A stretch of 30,084 nucleotides of DNA. Source: Nitrospinaceae bacterium. GTDB lineage: Bacteria; Nitrospinota; Nitrospinia; Nitrospinales; VA-1. Below the pieces are notes generated by a model. The model was given only the letters and a program-made list of their open reading frames with translations. It searched no databases and was not told where the DNA came from. The stretch lies in assembly GCA_029261675.1 (NCBI GenBank), contig JAJDBA010000202.1, positions 1 through 30,084 on the forward strand, given 5' to 3'. A program made the translations under genes and the position numbers. This document shows positions 1 through 7,535 of the stretch, piece after piece (the stretch's first letter is position 1; each line of letters begins with the position of its first letter).

Positions 1-171
1 CTCCAATAGATGGGGAACGGCTTGCATTTGGATAGGGGTTGGGTTCGCATATCCTTCATCCTTGACCGCTCTGCAAATAGGATCGATTAAATTTAGAGCG
101 TCGAATCCATTAGGGATCGGCAGTGTTTCATCAAGTGTCGGTGGTGTTTCTAGTACTGTGTTGGTTTGCAT
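1..171 (-). CDS. DEAD-box RNA helicase, N-terminal fragment (runs off window)
   Basis: ATP-dependent RNA helicases of this family remodel RNA in ribosome assembly, mRNA decay or cold adaptation. Only the first 57 codons are in the window, and the frame is open to base 1. The visible part is the Q motif: an aromatic residue at F23, the helix leading to G40-Y41, then PTPIQ at 44-48. This is the adenine-recognition element that precedes motif I in DEAD-box proteins. The ATG is preceded by AAGGAAA at good spacing, which fixes the start. A short proline/threonine-rich leader of about 20 residues precedes the Q motif. Motif I, the DEAD box and the C-terminal extension that would separate RhlE, SrmB or CsdA types lie outside, so no symbol is given. 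Confidence 0.85.
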   Translation of the reverse strand, partial: MQTNTVLETPPTLDETLPIPNGFDALNLIDPICRAVKDEGYANPTPIQMQAVPHLLE

Positions 172-502
172 GATTTCCTTAATATATTGAATATGAACGT
201 AACGCCTTTTAGATAAAAAGCGGCGTAGTTAGTCAAAACCCAAAGGGGCTGCTAACAAAAATTATTTTAGGGGGTTTGAGCTTTGTGAGAAAACGAGGGG
301 AGAAAATCTGGGGGCCTGGGGCCGGATAATGCTCAACCAAAAACCACTACACCTGTAATTCTCTAGACGGCTATAACCACTTAAAGTATACGGCATTATA
401 TAACAGTTCTTTAAATAATGCCAGCCTTTAAATCTACTCAACCTGATAGTGAAATATGAAAGCAAATGTCCTATTATTTCTACTCTATAACCCGAGCCCT
501 TT
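172..502. other. Intergenic region between divergent genes
   Basis: This 331-base stretch separates the leftward helicase from the rightward zinc-ribbon protein, so it should hold both promoters. I see an imperfect hairpin at about 202-228 (CGCCTTTT pairing with AAAA and GGCG around a short bulge) in the helicase leader, which could be a 5' UTR structure. No convincing -35/-10 pair stands out. A 67-codon open frame at 262-465 on the minus strand has no ribosome-binding site or family resemblance and is not called. Confidence 0.4.
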
Positions 503-1210
503 ATGATCTGCCCTAAATGTCAACACGAACAAACTGAGTCTGAAACCTGTATTCATTGCGGTATTATTTTTCAGAAGTATCTTGAATATTTGGTTGATTC
601 TGAAAAGAAAGCATCGAATCAGCGCACTCAAAAACTGGAGGGAGAAGGCGATACAGAATCCAAAATATCACCAATTTTCAAGCAGGACTGGAAACCGATC
701 TCTACCCTCGCATTCGTATTTTTATCGGCACTGTTTCTAGCTCATATTATTTTCTTTCCCAAAGAACCGGTATTAAAGGATTGGGCATTTTTATCTTCGT
801 TTATCCATAGCGTCAATCTTGTGTTCCACGAAGCGGGTCATATTCTATTTGCAATTTTTGGAAACCGGACTCTTACTATTTTAGGAGGCTCACTCAATCA
901 GCTACTCATTCCTTTAATAGTTTTAATAACATTTTTTTATAAGAGAGATACGGCAGGAACAGGTTTTGCTCTACTCTGGTTTTTCGGAAATTTTCTGGAT
1001 GTCGGCATCTACATGGCTGATGCCCGGTTCCTTAAATTGCCACTCATTGGTGGACTGGGTATGGAAGCTCATGATTGGCGAAACCTATTCAATCAATTTG
1101 ATTTATGGTCAGTTGACCAGTTTTTGTCCCAAACCGTTTTTTATTCAGGCTGGCTGGGGATAATTATTACCGAGGCCTGGTTGATAAAAAGGTGGCGCAC
1201 TCCAGCCTGA
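503..1210 (+). CDS. Zinc-ribbon membrane protein with M50-like metallopeptidase motif
   Basis: The N-terminus carries two CxxC pairs (C3/C6 and C16/C19), a short zinc ribbon. A charged linker follows, and then a membrane domain from about residue 68 with several hydrophobic segments. Residues 109-113 read HEAGH, the HExxH zinc-binding motif of site-2-type (M50) proteases, at the start of a hydrophobic segment as in that family. A later GNFLD stretch could supply the third ligand in the NxxD or LDG position, and the motif HDW lies near residues 193-195. The 235-residue length fits a minimal membrane metalloprotease. Its substrate is unknown. It is a single gene with no obvious operon partner; the CBS protein follows after 230 bases. 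The protease assignment rests on the motif and topology, and the protein could be an inactive relative. Confidence 0.65.
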   Translation: MICPKCQHEQTESETCIHCGIIFQKYLEYLVDSEKKASNQRTQKLEGEGDTESKISPIFKQDWKPISTLAFVFLSALFLAHIIFFPKEPVLKDWAFLSSFIHSVNLVFHEAGHILFAIFGNRTLTILGGSLNQLLIPLIVLITFFYKRDTAGTGFALLWFFGNFLDVGIYMADARFLKLPLIGGLGMEAHDWRNLFNQFDLWSVDQFLSQTVFYSGWLGIIITEAWLIKRWRTPA

Positions 1211-1440
1211 AATTTGACCTGAAAATATCCCCAAAGTTAATGTAACCATGTCTAGGGCGCATATACCTGAACCCCAAATTATAAAAAATCACAGAAGTAA
1301 TGAAATTTTTCTATTTTTATGTAAGACTAAAGGCGTTCCCGTATTCTAAATCAAACTTGATTAAGAAGAGTATTTATATAGCAATTATTCTATAATATTC
1401 TTACGATAGCGGAGTTCATTCCAACAATCAGGAGTCTGTG

Positions 1441-1860
1441 ATGAGCGCATTACCAAAAACCGACGACCCAAAGGAAAAATTGGGAGATTTCATGACGACA
1501 CCGGTAAAAAGTGTCGATGTGAATGCCACGATTCAAGAAGCCGCCAAGCAAATGGATGCGAAGAATATCAGCGCACTCATCACAACTGAAAACGGGAAAC
1601 ATATAGGCATTGTTACCGAAAGGGATTTCACGCGAAAAGTAGTTGCAGAAGGGCTGTCACCCGCTGACCCCATCTCGAAAATAATGAGTACCCCGCTCTA
1701 TACCATGGATAAAAATCAGCATATCTTTGAAGCTGTAGAGTTTATGACGGATAAAAATACTCGACATATCACGGTTACAGAAAACGATGATGTGGTAGGG
1801 ATTTTAACCATCAAGAACACCTTCTCTTACTATATGAGACTATTCGGCTTGGAATTGTAA
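1441..1860 (+). CDS. CBS-domain pair protein (paralogue 1)
   Basis: This stand-alone protein of 139 residues consists of two CBS domains. CBS pairs (Bateman modules) bind adenine nucleotides or S-adenosyl compounds and usually regulate a partner. The first repeat begins near residue 17 with a MTTPVKSVD stretch and contains GIVTERDFTRKVV. The second begins at IMSTPLYTM and ends with VVGILTIKNTF. The ATG at 1441 is chosen over the GTG at 1438 because AGGAG at 1430-1434 then has normal six-base spacing. A second, similar CBS-only protein lies at 14473-14871 and shares the TExDxxRKxVAExLxP stretch and a YY-containing C-terminal helix. No fused effector domain is present, so the ligand and partner cannot be named. 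Confidence 0.88.
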   Translation: MSALPKTDDPKEKLGDFMTTPVKSVDVNATIQEAAKQMDAKNISALITTENGKHIGIVTERDFTRKVVAEGLSPADPISKIMSTPLYTMDKNQHIFEAVEFMTDKNTRHITVTENDDVVGILTIKNTFSYYMRLFGLEL

Positions 1861-1964
1861 CCTAAGGTGTCTCATACCCTATTTTAATAAAACACTACCC
1901 TCTGTTTTGAAGCAACCCCCCGCTGTCCTGCACAATCTGATATTTATCAGGTAGAATAAATCTA

Positions 1965-2285
1965 ATGGATACCATGACTTTTATAATTGCCGCTATAGCT
2001 CTTATTCTTCTCATCGCGCTTTCATCCCATTATCTTTTGGACCCTGATCTCCGCCAAACAGCCTTTAACTTCGTGCTGTGGGTTTTTGCGGCTCTGCTGA
2101 TTTTTTCTTCTTTCAAAAGTCTTTACGTGGGGGAAATGAACACGTTCACAGCCAGCGAAGGAGAGGTGAAAATTTTGATGGATAAGAATCCGTGGCGTTT
2201 CTGGGGAAGCTGGATATTTAAAATGTTACTGGGAAGTTTCATTCTGCATTTTCTGTATAATAATAGGAAACAGAAAAAACCTTGA
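1965..2285 (+). CDS. Small membrane protein of unknown function
   Basis: This 106-residue protein has an N-terminal hydrophobic segment (residues about 4-24), a second at about 33-51 and a third at about 83-99, ending in a basic NNRKQKKP tail. It therefore looks like a three-pass inner-membrane protein. AGGTAG about ten bases upstream of the ATG is a weak ribosome-binding site. It ends seven bases before marC, so the two genes are probably co-transcribed. I do not recognise the family. The Lys/Arg-rich C-terminus suggests a cytoplasmic end by the positive-inside rule. Confidence 0.65.
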   Translation: MDTMTFIIAAIALILLIALSSHYLLDPDLRQTAFNFVLWVFAALLIFSSFKSLYVGEMNTFTASEGEVKILMDKNPWRFWGSWIFKMLLGSFILHFLYNNRKQKKP

Positions 2286-2292
2286 GCATTAA

Positions 2293-2907
2293 ATGGATGT
2301 CACCGAACTCATAAAAACCTTCGTTATTCTCGTTGCCGTTATAGATCCGATTGGTAACATCCCGGTTTACATATCATTGACCGCACATAAAACAGATGCC
2401 GAACATAAATCCATTGCACTAAAAACTTCTTTTACCGCGGTAATCTTATTGGCCGCCTCTTTTTTTCTCGGAAAACATATCATCATTTTTTTCGGCATAG
2501 AAATGTCTGCTTTTAAGCTCATTGGTGGCCTCTTTCTTGTCTACATCTCTTTTACCATGCTATCGAATACAAAAAATTCGTACCTGTATTCAGAGGATAA
2601 CCTTGAAGAAGATATCTCCCTAATGCCGCTTACGTTCCCGCTTTTTATCGGACCGGCAGCTATCAGTATTGTTATTATTCAATCCGACGAAATATCTAAT
2701 TGGACTGGCAAAATAATTTCTTTATTCGAGTTCGTCTTAATAGGTATTCTGATTTGGTTGACCCTTAGACTGAGCAAACTGATATTGAATAGTCTCAGCA
2801 AAACCGGAACTAAATTCATCCATCAGATAATGGGACTCCTGCTCGGCAGTCTCGCGATTGGAATGATTGCGGAAGAACTAAAAATTCTTCTCCCAGGCTT
2901 ATCGTAG
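2293..2907 (+). CDS. MarC family integral membrane protein
   Basis: MarC-family proteins (UPF0056) are six-helix inner-membrane proteins. The family was once linked to multiple antibiotic resistance, but its biochemical function is not established. The family signature appears near the N-terminus (VIDPIGNIPVYISL, residues about 17-30), and its repeat counterpart appears mid-protein (LTFPLFIGPAAIS, about 114-126). The length of 204 residues is normal for the family. The gene starts seven bases after the preceding small membrane protein with no separate ribosome-binding site, which suggests translational coupling. It converges on the DUF2062 gene. Confidence 0.88.
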   Translation: MDVTELIKTFVILVAVIDPIGNIPVYISLTAHKTDAEHKSIALKTSFTAVILLAASFFLGKHIIIFFGIEMSAFKLIGGLFLVYISFTMLSNTKNSYLYSEDNLEEDISLMPLTFPLFIGPAAISIVIIQSDEISNWTGKIISLFEFVLIGILIWLTLRLSKLILNSLSKTGTKFIHQIMGLLLGSLAIGMIAEELKILLPGLS

Positions 2908-2943
2908 GTAAGATACAACTACTTCTAATAAGGACCGTCTTTT

Positions 2944-3414
2944 TTATTCGCACTTAGGTTGGAGCCGGAGAGTAATTAGCCTTTTAAAAACAAAATATAA
3001 AATTGCAAACAAGGGCACTATAGACAAAGCCCAGCCGATCGAGGCGAGAATAAAATATTGTGTTAACTCTTGAATCGCGGGAAGAAAACCCATATCAAAG
3101 GTCTCCAATAATTTTGCCTCTGAAATTTCTTCCAAAGAGTTACCCGTCAGGACTTCACCAATATAAAGAAAAGGAAAAAAAAGGATGATCTGTATCGGAA
3201 AAACAAGGTAACTAGCAAGCTGAATTGCGGGAAGGTTCAAACGATAGAAAGCAGCAATACCCGTGCAAATAATCGTTGCAATCCCCAATACCGGGAATAC
3301 CCCAACAACAGAACCTGAGGCTAGGGCTAATGCAAGCCGAGAAGGATCTACACCCTGCTTCAGCAAGCTAACTAGAGGAAGAATAATTTTTTTCTGAATA
3401 GTATTTTGACTCAC
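2944..3414 (-). CDS. DUF2062 domain membrane protein
   Basis: This 156-residue protein matches the DUF2062 pattern. It has an amphipathic N-terminus followed by DPSRLALALASGSVVGVFPV, a first hydrophobic hairpin, a polar loop (GEVLTGNSLEEISEAKL), and a second pair of hydrophobic segments ending in a basic FKRLITLRLQPKC tail. DUF2062 proteins are small inner-membrane proteins of unknown function, sometimes found with glycosyltransferases. The gene converges on marC with 36 bases between stop codons and is transcribed alone, away from the 3522-5252 genes. Confidence 0.82.
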   Translation of the reverse strand: MSQNTIQKKIILPLVSLLKQGVDPSRLALALASGSVVGVFPVLGIATIICTGIAAFYRLNLPAIQLASYLVFPIQIILFFPFLYIGEVLTGNSLEEISEAKLLETFDMGFLPAIQELTQYFILASIGWALSIVPLFAILYFVFKRLITLRLQPKCE

Positions 3415-3521
3415 AGGAAATGGTTTATCATAGTCTTTCGATGAATAACAATTTTTTTACGCCCAGTATCTGTAGCAATATATAGCTTGGGATCAATATT
3501 TTAGAATGGAAAAATCAAGTC

Positions 3522-3788
3522 ATGGAAGATGAAGAGGCATTAGAAAAATACGGCGATACACCATTATATTTTTCACATTATTATAATTTTTTGTTTATAT
3601 TCAAAAGCAAAATTCTTGAAAATGGTGAGCAGATATTCCTGCAACTTGGTGGCAATATGGAAAAAGTTTCTGCGCTGGTGGTTGATGCCAATGACTCTAT
3701 GACTCTGAACGAAAATGGGGAAGATGAAATAGCCTTTGTCAAAAACGAAGAAAAGAAAGTTATCTGGAAACAAGCGCCGGAATGTTAA
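3522..3788 (+). CDS. Hypothetical acidic protein
   Basis: This 88-residue soluble, acidic protein has no signal peptide or membrane segment. It has an N-terminal MEDEEALEKYGD stretch, a Tyr/Phe-rich centre (FSHYYNFLFIFKSK) and alternating hydrophobic strands towards the end. I do not recognise the family. It precedes the MBOAT gene by 39 bases on the same strand, so it may be its operon leader gene. No Shine-Dalgarno sequence precedes the ATG. An antisense frame covers most of the same bases, but this strand is preferred for its charge pattern and its orientation with the next two genes. Confidence 0.45.
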   Translation: MEDEEALEKYGDTPLYFSHYYNFLFIFKSKILENGEQIFLQLGGNMEKVSALVVDANDSMTLNENGEDEIAFVKNEEKKVIWKQAPEC

Positions 3789-3827
3789 AGTTATCGTTTC
3801 CTCAGGCACTTCTAAAAAACATATTTA

Positions 3828-5252
3828 ATGCTATTTAACTCTCTCACCTTTATCGTTTTCTTCGCGGTCGTTCTGGGTCTGCATTACACTGTTTCATCCT
3901 GGCGGGTGCAAAAATCCATTCTTCTTATTGCAAGCTACATTTTTTATGCGGCATGGAACCCTCCCTTTGTCATCCTGTTATGGCTGTCTACACTCGTCGA
4001 TTGGTATGTTGCCAAGGCTTTGGCGGATGAAGATGTTCAGTTGAAACGTAGACTGCTGTTGGCACTCAGCCTAGCAGTGAACCTGGGCTTGCTCGGTTTT
4101 TTCAAGTACGGCGAATTTCTCCTGGAAAATTTTATTGAATTGGCAAGCTTCGCAGGATTTTCTTACGCGCCAGCTAAGCTCGACATTATTCTTCCTGTTG
4201 GCATTTCGTTTTACACCTTTCAAACACTCTCTTATACGCTTGACGTTTATTTTAAAAAAGCACAACGTTGCAAATCGTTTCTAGACTTTGCGCTTTACGT
4301 TACATTCTTCCCACAGCTGGTGGCAGGGCCGATTGTCAGAGCTACAGACTTTCTACCTCAATGTGAAAAACCTAAACGCGCTACCCGCGATCAGTTTGGT
4401 TGGGGACTCTACTTCATCACCCTCGGACTTTTTCAGAAAGTCGTCCTTGCAGATGGGATGTTATCTTCTGCAACGGATACTGTATTCGGCTTCAAAGGCG
4501 ACTCGATATATATATTCGATGCCTGGCTGGGACTGCTGGCTTTTTCGGCGCAAATTTTTTGCGATTTCGCCGGTTATTCCACTTGTGCAATCGGTGTTGC
4601 CTTATGTCTTGGTTTCATATTGCCGGATAATTTTCGATCGCCTTATGCGGCTATTGGATTTTCTGATTTTTGGCGGCGCTGGCACATCACCCTTTCTACT
4701 TGGTTGCGCGACTACCTTTATATTCCATTAGGCGGAAACCGCCACGGTACCTATCGCACTTTATTCAATCTCATGTTCACCATGTTTCTGGGTGGACTTT
4801 GGCACGGTGCTTCCTGGACATTCATCGCATGGGGCGTCCTGCATGGAAGCTATTTGGTAATCGAGCATTTATTGCGACAAAATTTCAAAGACGTGCAATG
4901 GGTAAAAAACCAGATGGGACGTTTAGCACTCACCTGCATCACTTTCTTTTTCGTCAGCATTGCCTGGGTCTTTTTTCGTGCTGGTGATTTTTCGACGGCA
5001 TGGATGATGCTTAGCTCACTTTTTAACTTGTCGGACAATGGTGCTCAACTATTACCGACACTGGATATAATTCAGGTCATTATCGTTGTCAGTGCGTTGC
5101 TTTCGACCCATTGGTATCTTCATGAAAAACGTTTGGAACATGCCATGCAGGATATGCCAGCGTGGTGGGTGGTTGTTATTTGGACGATCATGTTGTTTGG
5201 ATTAATCTTAATGCAGGGAGGGGCGAGTGCCTTCATCTACTTCCAGTTTTAA
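3828..5252 (+). CDS. MBOAT family O-acyltransferase (AlgI-like)
   Basis: Membrane-bound O-acyltransferases of the AlgI/DltB type move an acyl group, usually acetyl, across the inner membrane for attachment to an extracytoplasmic polymer. The 474-residue protein has about ten or more hydrophobic segments. It carries the family hallmarks: PVGISFYTFQTLSY near residue 125, QLVAGPIVRA near 163, FWRRWHITLSTWLRDY with H286, and GGLWHGASWTF with the presumed catalytic H326. The length matches AlgI. Its 3' end overlaps the SGNH-type gene by 26 bases, the usual pairing in which the second protein completes acyl transfer. The acceptor polymer is unknown because no polysaccharide synthase lies in the window. 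Confidence 0.93.
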   Translation: MLFNSLTFIVFFAVVLGLHYTVSSWRVQKSILLIASYIFYAAWNPPFVILLWLSTLVDWYVAKALADEDVQLKRRLLLALSLAVNLGLLGFFKYGEFLLENFIELASFAGFSYAPAKLDIILPVGISFYTFQTLSYTLDVYFKKAQRCKSFLDFALYVTFFPQLVAGPIVRATDFLPQCEKPKRATRDQFGWGLYFITLGLFQKVVLADGMLSSATDTVFGFKGDSIYIFDAWLGLLAFSAQIFCDFAGYSTCAIGVALCLGFILPDNFRSPYAAIGFSDFWRRWHITLSTWLRDYLYIPLGGNRHGTYRTLFNLMFTMFLGGLWHGASWTFIAWGVLHGSYLVIEHLLRQNFKDVQWVKNQMGRLALTCITFFFVSIAWVFFRAGDFSTAWMMLSSLFNLSDNGAQLLPTLDIIQVIIVVSALLSTHWYLHEKRLEHAMQDMPAWWVVVIWTIMLFGLILMQGGASAFIYFQF

Positions 5253-6315
5253 AACATACAAACTTGAACGCATCGTCCCTAAACACCATTGGGTGGCTCT
5301 TGCCGTTCTTACTTTAATTTTCACCAGCATATTAACATTAGGATGGGAAACCTACGTCCGCAGTAAGGGTTATGCACCTACGCTCAATGACTCTGAAGAT
5401 CTGTGGGCAAGCCGACGTTCGATTGTCGATGAAGAACCGAGCCGTACTGTCCTGATCGGCTCTTCCAGAATGCTGTTCGATTTTGATATGGATGTTTACG
5501 AAAAAGAATTTGGGAATCGACCCCTGCAACTAGCCACTGTGGGTACAAACCCTGGGCCTTATCTGGAAGACTTGGCAAATCATCCAGATTACTCGGGAAC
5601 CGTCATCGTTGGTGTCGTGCCCAGCCTGTTTTTTGCTCCAGGAGGACCGCCGATGAAGAGTCCGGTAAATCATTTAAAACGATTTCGCGAATGGAGTCCT
5701 ACACAAAAATTGAGTCATCAGGTATCCCTAATTATTGAAAAATGGTTTGCGTTTATAAATGAGGGCGATCTTACGCTTAATCAGCTATTGATCAACCTCA
5801 AACTACCTAATCGAGAAAAAGTAAAAACCAAACCGGACCTCCCCCCTTATTTTCATGAGGTCGATGTGGAGCGACAAGGATGGATGACAGAGGTCGCCGC
5901 AAATAGCATAAACTTGCAAAAACGCATCCAGCAAATCTGGATCCCATTATTCACTCCCCCTCCTCCTGGAAACGGAAAAACAGTCGAGGAAGCCAAAGCT
6001 GATTTCGGCAAAGCTGTTGAAATGATTTTAGATAAAACAAAAGCGAACGTTGATAAAATACGTGCGAAAGGCGGAAAGGTGATTTTCCTTCGCCTGCCTT
6101 CCACTGGTCAATTACGCGAAATGGAAAACACCTTCACTCCGCGACAACATTTTTGGGATAGGATACTCAAAAAAACCAATGCACCGGGAATTCATTTTGA
6201 GGATTACGAAAAACTGGTGGGTTTTGATTGCCCAGAATGGTCGCATCTCAACCGAGCGGATGCTACCGAATTCACCAAACGGCTTATGCCCATTCTTGCA
6301 AAGTTCTCTCCTTAA
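5227..6315 (+). CDS. SGNH/GDSL-like acyltransferase partner of MBOAT, membrane-anchored
   Basis: This is the likely second half of a surface O-acylation pair. One hydrophobic segment (about residues 22-41) would anchor the protein with the rest in the periplasm. The SGNH features are weak but present: block I reads IGSSR with S79/S80 as candidate nucleophile, followed by a VGTNPGP stretch, and near the C-terminus WSHLNRAD (H340, D345) matches the Asp-His block in altered order. The GTG start at 5227 is supported by AGGGAGG about five bases upstream, and it overlaps the MBOAT gene by 26 bases, implying coupled translation. The family could also be described as DltD/AlgX-like by role. The acceptor cannot be named. 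Confidence 0.75.
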   Translation: MPSSTSSFKTYKLERIVPKHHWVALAVLTLIFTSILTLGWETYVRSKGYAPTLNDSEDLWASRRSIVDEEPSRTVLIGSSRMLFDFDMDVYEKEFGNRPLQLATVGTNPGPYLEDLANHPDYSGTVIVGVVPSLFFAPGGPPMKSPVNHLKRFREWSPTQKLSHQVSLIIEKWFAFINEGDLTLNQLLINLKLPNREKVKTKPDLPPYFHEVDVERQGWMTEVAANSINLQKRIQQIWIPLFTPPPPGNGKTVEEAKADFGKAVEMILDKTKANVDKIRAKGGKVIFLRLPSTGQLREMENTFTPRQHFWDRILKKTNAPGIHFEDYEKLVGFDCPEWSHLNRADATEFTKRLMPILAKFSP

Positions 6316-6458
6316 CAGTGAGAGAAAACAGAGTCATGCCTTGATATATTGTCCCTAGAGCTACGATCTGGATTATCTTTTTCTTCACATCGGGCACCGC
6401 TTATTATCTAGGCGGTTCGCCACTTGCCTGTTTTAGAATTCGGTGGCACAATTAGAGA

Positions 6459-7535
6459 ATGAGAGATTTTTGCGACATTCGAATTATTTTTTCGATGTTA
6501 TTTTTTATCGTAGCAGGGTCTGCTTGGGCCGAAACAGAAAATACTTTTGGTCTGAAAAGCGGTAACGCACTGTTCGATGCAAAAGAGAAACCCTTGCCTG
6601 AAATACGTGTTGCCAATGCGATGGACCGGATAGGGTTGGAAGTGCAAATTTCTTCTTCGGCCAATCACGACAAGGCTCTGGACATCGGTGATATTTCTGC
6701 CTCTGACCGGGTCGGTTCATTTTTCAATAACAAAAAGACTGGCATTAAAACTGCCGGCACAACGGTTCGGCGGTTGTACAAGGCTATCGAGTCAGGGGAT
6801 TTTGAGGATGTCAAACGTTTGCATATTGGCATCGATATTAATTTTCAGGATAAACAGGGTGTCACACCGCTTTATCTCTCAATTTTTCATAATCAAACAG
6901 AACTGGTTCCTTATTTATTGATGCAGGGTGCCGATGTGAACCTTTCCGACAATGAAGGGCTAGGCCCCTTGCATGTCGCGGCTTTGGAAAACTTACCAGA
7001 GATGGTGATTCTTCTCCTTAATAAGGGTGCCAAGTTAAACGCTATCGATAAATATGGCTATACACCATTTCATCTTGCCGTAGACCAAAATAGTGACAAT
7101 GCAGCCGATGAACTCTTAGCTGCGGGTGCGGAGGTCAATAATTCCCTCGATTGGGGCCATTCCCCGCTTCACACTTCGGTTGCCACGGGAAACTTTAGAA
7201 TGGTTAAAAGAATTTTGGGTGAGGGTGCTGAAATTAACTCCAAGGATAAGCTGGGTCGCACTCCTCTACATTGGGCGGCAGAAAAAGGGCATCTTTCTAT
7301 TGCTAAATTTTTGATCCAGCAAGGATCAAAAGTAAACGCTACCGACAATGAGGGGGAAACACCCATGCACGATGCAGCTCAATGGGGAAAAAGATCGATT
7401 GTAAAACTCCTTATTTCGAAAAAAGCAAACGTCAATGCAAAAGGGTCGGACGGGCGAGCGCCAATGCATATTGCTATCGCTAATGGAAATAGCGATATTA
7501 CTGACTTGCTAAAGAGCCATGGTGCAATATTGTAG
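6459..7535 (+). CDS. Exported ankyrin-repeat protein
   Basis: The 358-residue protein starts with a signal peptide (hydrophobic core residues about 9-20, then GSAWA before ETEN). After a non-repetitive stretch of about 80 residues come roughly eight ankyrin repeats of 33 residues, from about residue 103 to the end, several with the classic GxTPLHxAA core and GAxVN(A) turn. Ankyrin repeats are protein-interaction scaffolds. A signal peptide places this one in the periplasm or outside the cell, as in several bacterial periplasmic ankyrin proteins linked to stress protection. Its stop codon directly abuts the stop of the opposite-strand kinase, with no bases between. The partner is unknown. Confidence 0.88.
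   Translation: MRDFCDIRIIFSMLFFIVAGSAWAETENTFGLKSGNALFDAKEKPLPEIRVANAMDRIGLEVQISSSANHDKALDIGDISASDRVGSFFNNKKTGIKTAGTTVRRLYKAIESGDFEDVKRLHIGIDINFQDKQGVTPLYLSIFHNQTELVPYLLMQGADVNLSDNEGLGPLHVAALENLPEMVILLLNKGAKLNAIDKYGYTPFHLAVDQNSDNAADELLAAGAEVNNSLDWGHSPLHTSVATGNFRMVKRILGEGAEINSKDKLGRTPLHWAAEKGHLSIAKFLIQQGSKVNATDNEGETPMHDAAQWGKRSIVKLLISKKANVNAKGSDGRAPMHIAIANGNSDITDLLKSHGAIL

Noticed and set aside
1349..1362. Palindrome AATCAA-AC-TTGATT before the first CBS gene, looking like an FNR/CRP-type site
   Set aside because: The half-sites are in the opposite order to an FNR box (ATCAA before TTGAT), and a two-base centre is too short. It is probably chance in AT-rich DNA.
3573..3809. Antisense open frame of 78 codons opposite the small acidic protein
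   Set aside because: It has no ribosome-binding site and no family features, and lies opposite a frame that fits the operon direction better.
6360..6460. Hydrophobic reading frame just before the ankyrin gene
   Set aside because: It has only about 35 codons, with an upstream stop and no usable start codon.
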